From Elusimicrobiota bacterium (lineage in GTDB: Bacteria; Elusimicrobiota; Endomicrobiia; Endomicrobiales; Endomicrobiaceae), in NCBI GenBank assembly GCA_031282945.1, contig JAITCX010000189.1, positions 1 to 5,548 on the forward strand: a DNA stretch of 5,548 nt. The letters are read 5' to 3'. The notes beneath the pieces were generated by a model. It was not told the origin of the DNA, searched no databases, and saw only the letters and a list, made by a program, of their open reading frames with translations. The position numbers and the translations under genes were made by a program. This document shows, piece after piece, positions 5,450 to 5,548 of the stretch (position 1 is the first letter of the stretch; each line of letters begins with the position of its first letter).

Positions 5450-5548
5450 GGCGCCGCGCTTGCGAAAATTTTTTTCGCCCCCGCGCCGACTCTACTTTTA
5501 ACGTGACTGACAGCAGTCTGTTCTGTCACGCCCGCCTGGGTGAGGGCA
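5450..5548 (-). repeat. Right copy of 99-bp GC-rich terminal inverted repeat
   Basis: This is the reverse complement of 17-115 with a single substitution, and it ends exactly at the last base of the window. The true outer boundary of the repeat therefore cannot be seen on this side, while on the left there are 16 further bases outside the match. Ending precisely in a repeat is what a short-read contig does when a multi-copy sequence cannot be resolved. Confidence 0.93.

Noticed and set aside
5299..5529. 76-codon open frame on the minus strand
   Set aside because: It lies entirely within the 99-bp repeat and the palindromic element, its start is only a GTG inside the repeat, and no ribosome-binding site is seen. 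It is better explained by repeat sequence.

Overview
This window is a compact three-gene block lying between two inverted, repeat-rich flanks. The two AT-rich flanks and the three genes suggest a Gram-negative bacterium of low-to-moderate GC: the central gene encodes a secreted protein ending in an outer-membrane autotransporter barrel, and its neighbour is a methylglyoxal synthase typical of fermentative metabolism. A gut-type anaerobe would fit, and an Elusimicrobiota-like host crossed my mind, but nothing here fixes the phylum and that should be treated as a guess.

Layout. Positions 17-115 and 5450-5548 are a GC-rich 99-bp inverted repeat, 98 of 99 bases identical, which ends exactly at the right edge of the window. 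Inside it on both sides lies an AT-rich, gene-free stretch (116-492 and about 5035-5449) built from short modules: T-rich hairpins around the core ctgtttctctttt, a ttgcaagtgt module, an accgccgttag module and an aatttccaac module. On the left they are in one orientation and on the right in the other, so the inverted symmetry extends beyond the 99-bp repeat, to about position 220 on the left and 5181 on the right. The right copy carries an extra 162-bp imperfect palindrome bounded by TA dinucleotides (5282-5447), which looks like a mariner/IS630-type miniature element.

Genes. All three are on the + strand with gaps of 14 and 12 bases and a good Shine-Dalgarno each: a Sir2-family NAD-dependent deacylase (493-1242), a 1079-residue autotransporter with an N-terminal HExxH zinc-protease-like domain, a beta-helix-like passenger and a C-terminal beta-barrel (1257-4496), and methylglyoxal synthase (4509-4964, GTG start). 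A strong intrinsic terminator with a C(UUCG)G tetraloop follows at 5000-5034. The three look like one transcription unit. Their functions (protein deacylation, surface protein, glycolytic bypass) have no obvious common pathway.

Most noteworthy: the nested repeat architecture around the gene block, the putative TA-flanked miniature element seen against a near-empty counterpart on the other flank, and the protease-like autotransporter, whose extended zinc motif has Thr where the third ligand is expected and which carries a recent 18-residue in-frame tandem duplication. No transposase, integrase, CRISPR array, tRNA or rRNA was found. The window may be a metagenomic contig that ends where assembly broke in a multi-copy repeat.
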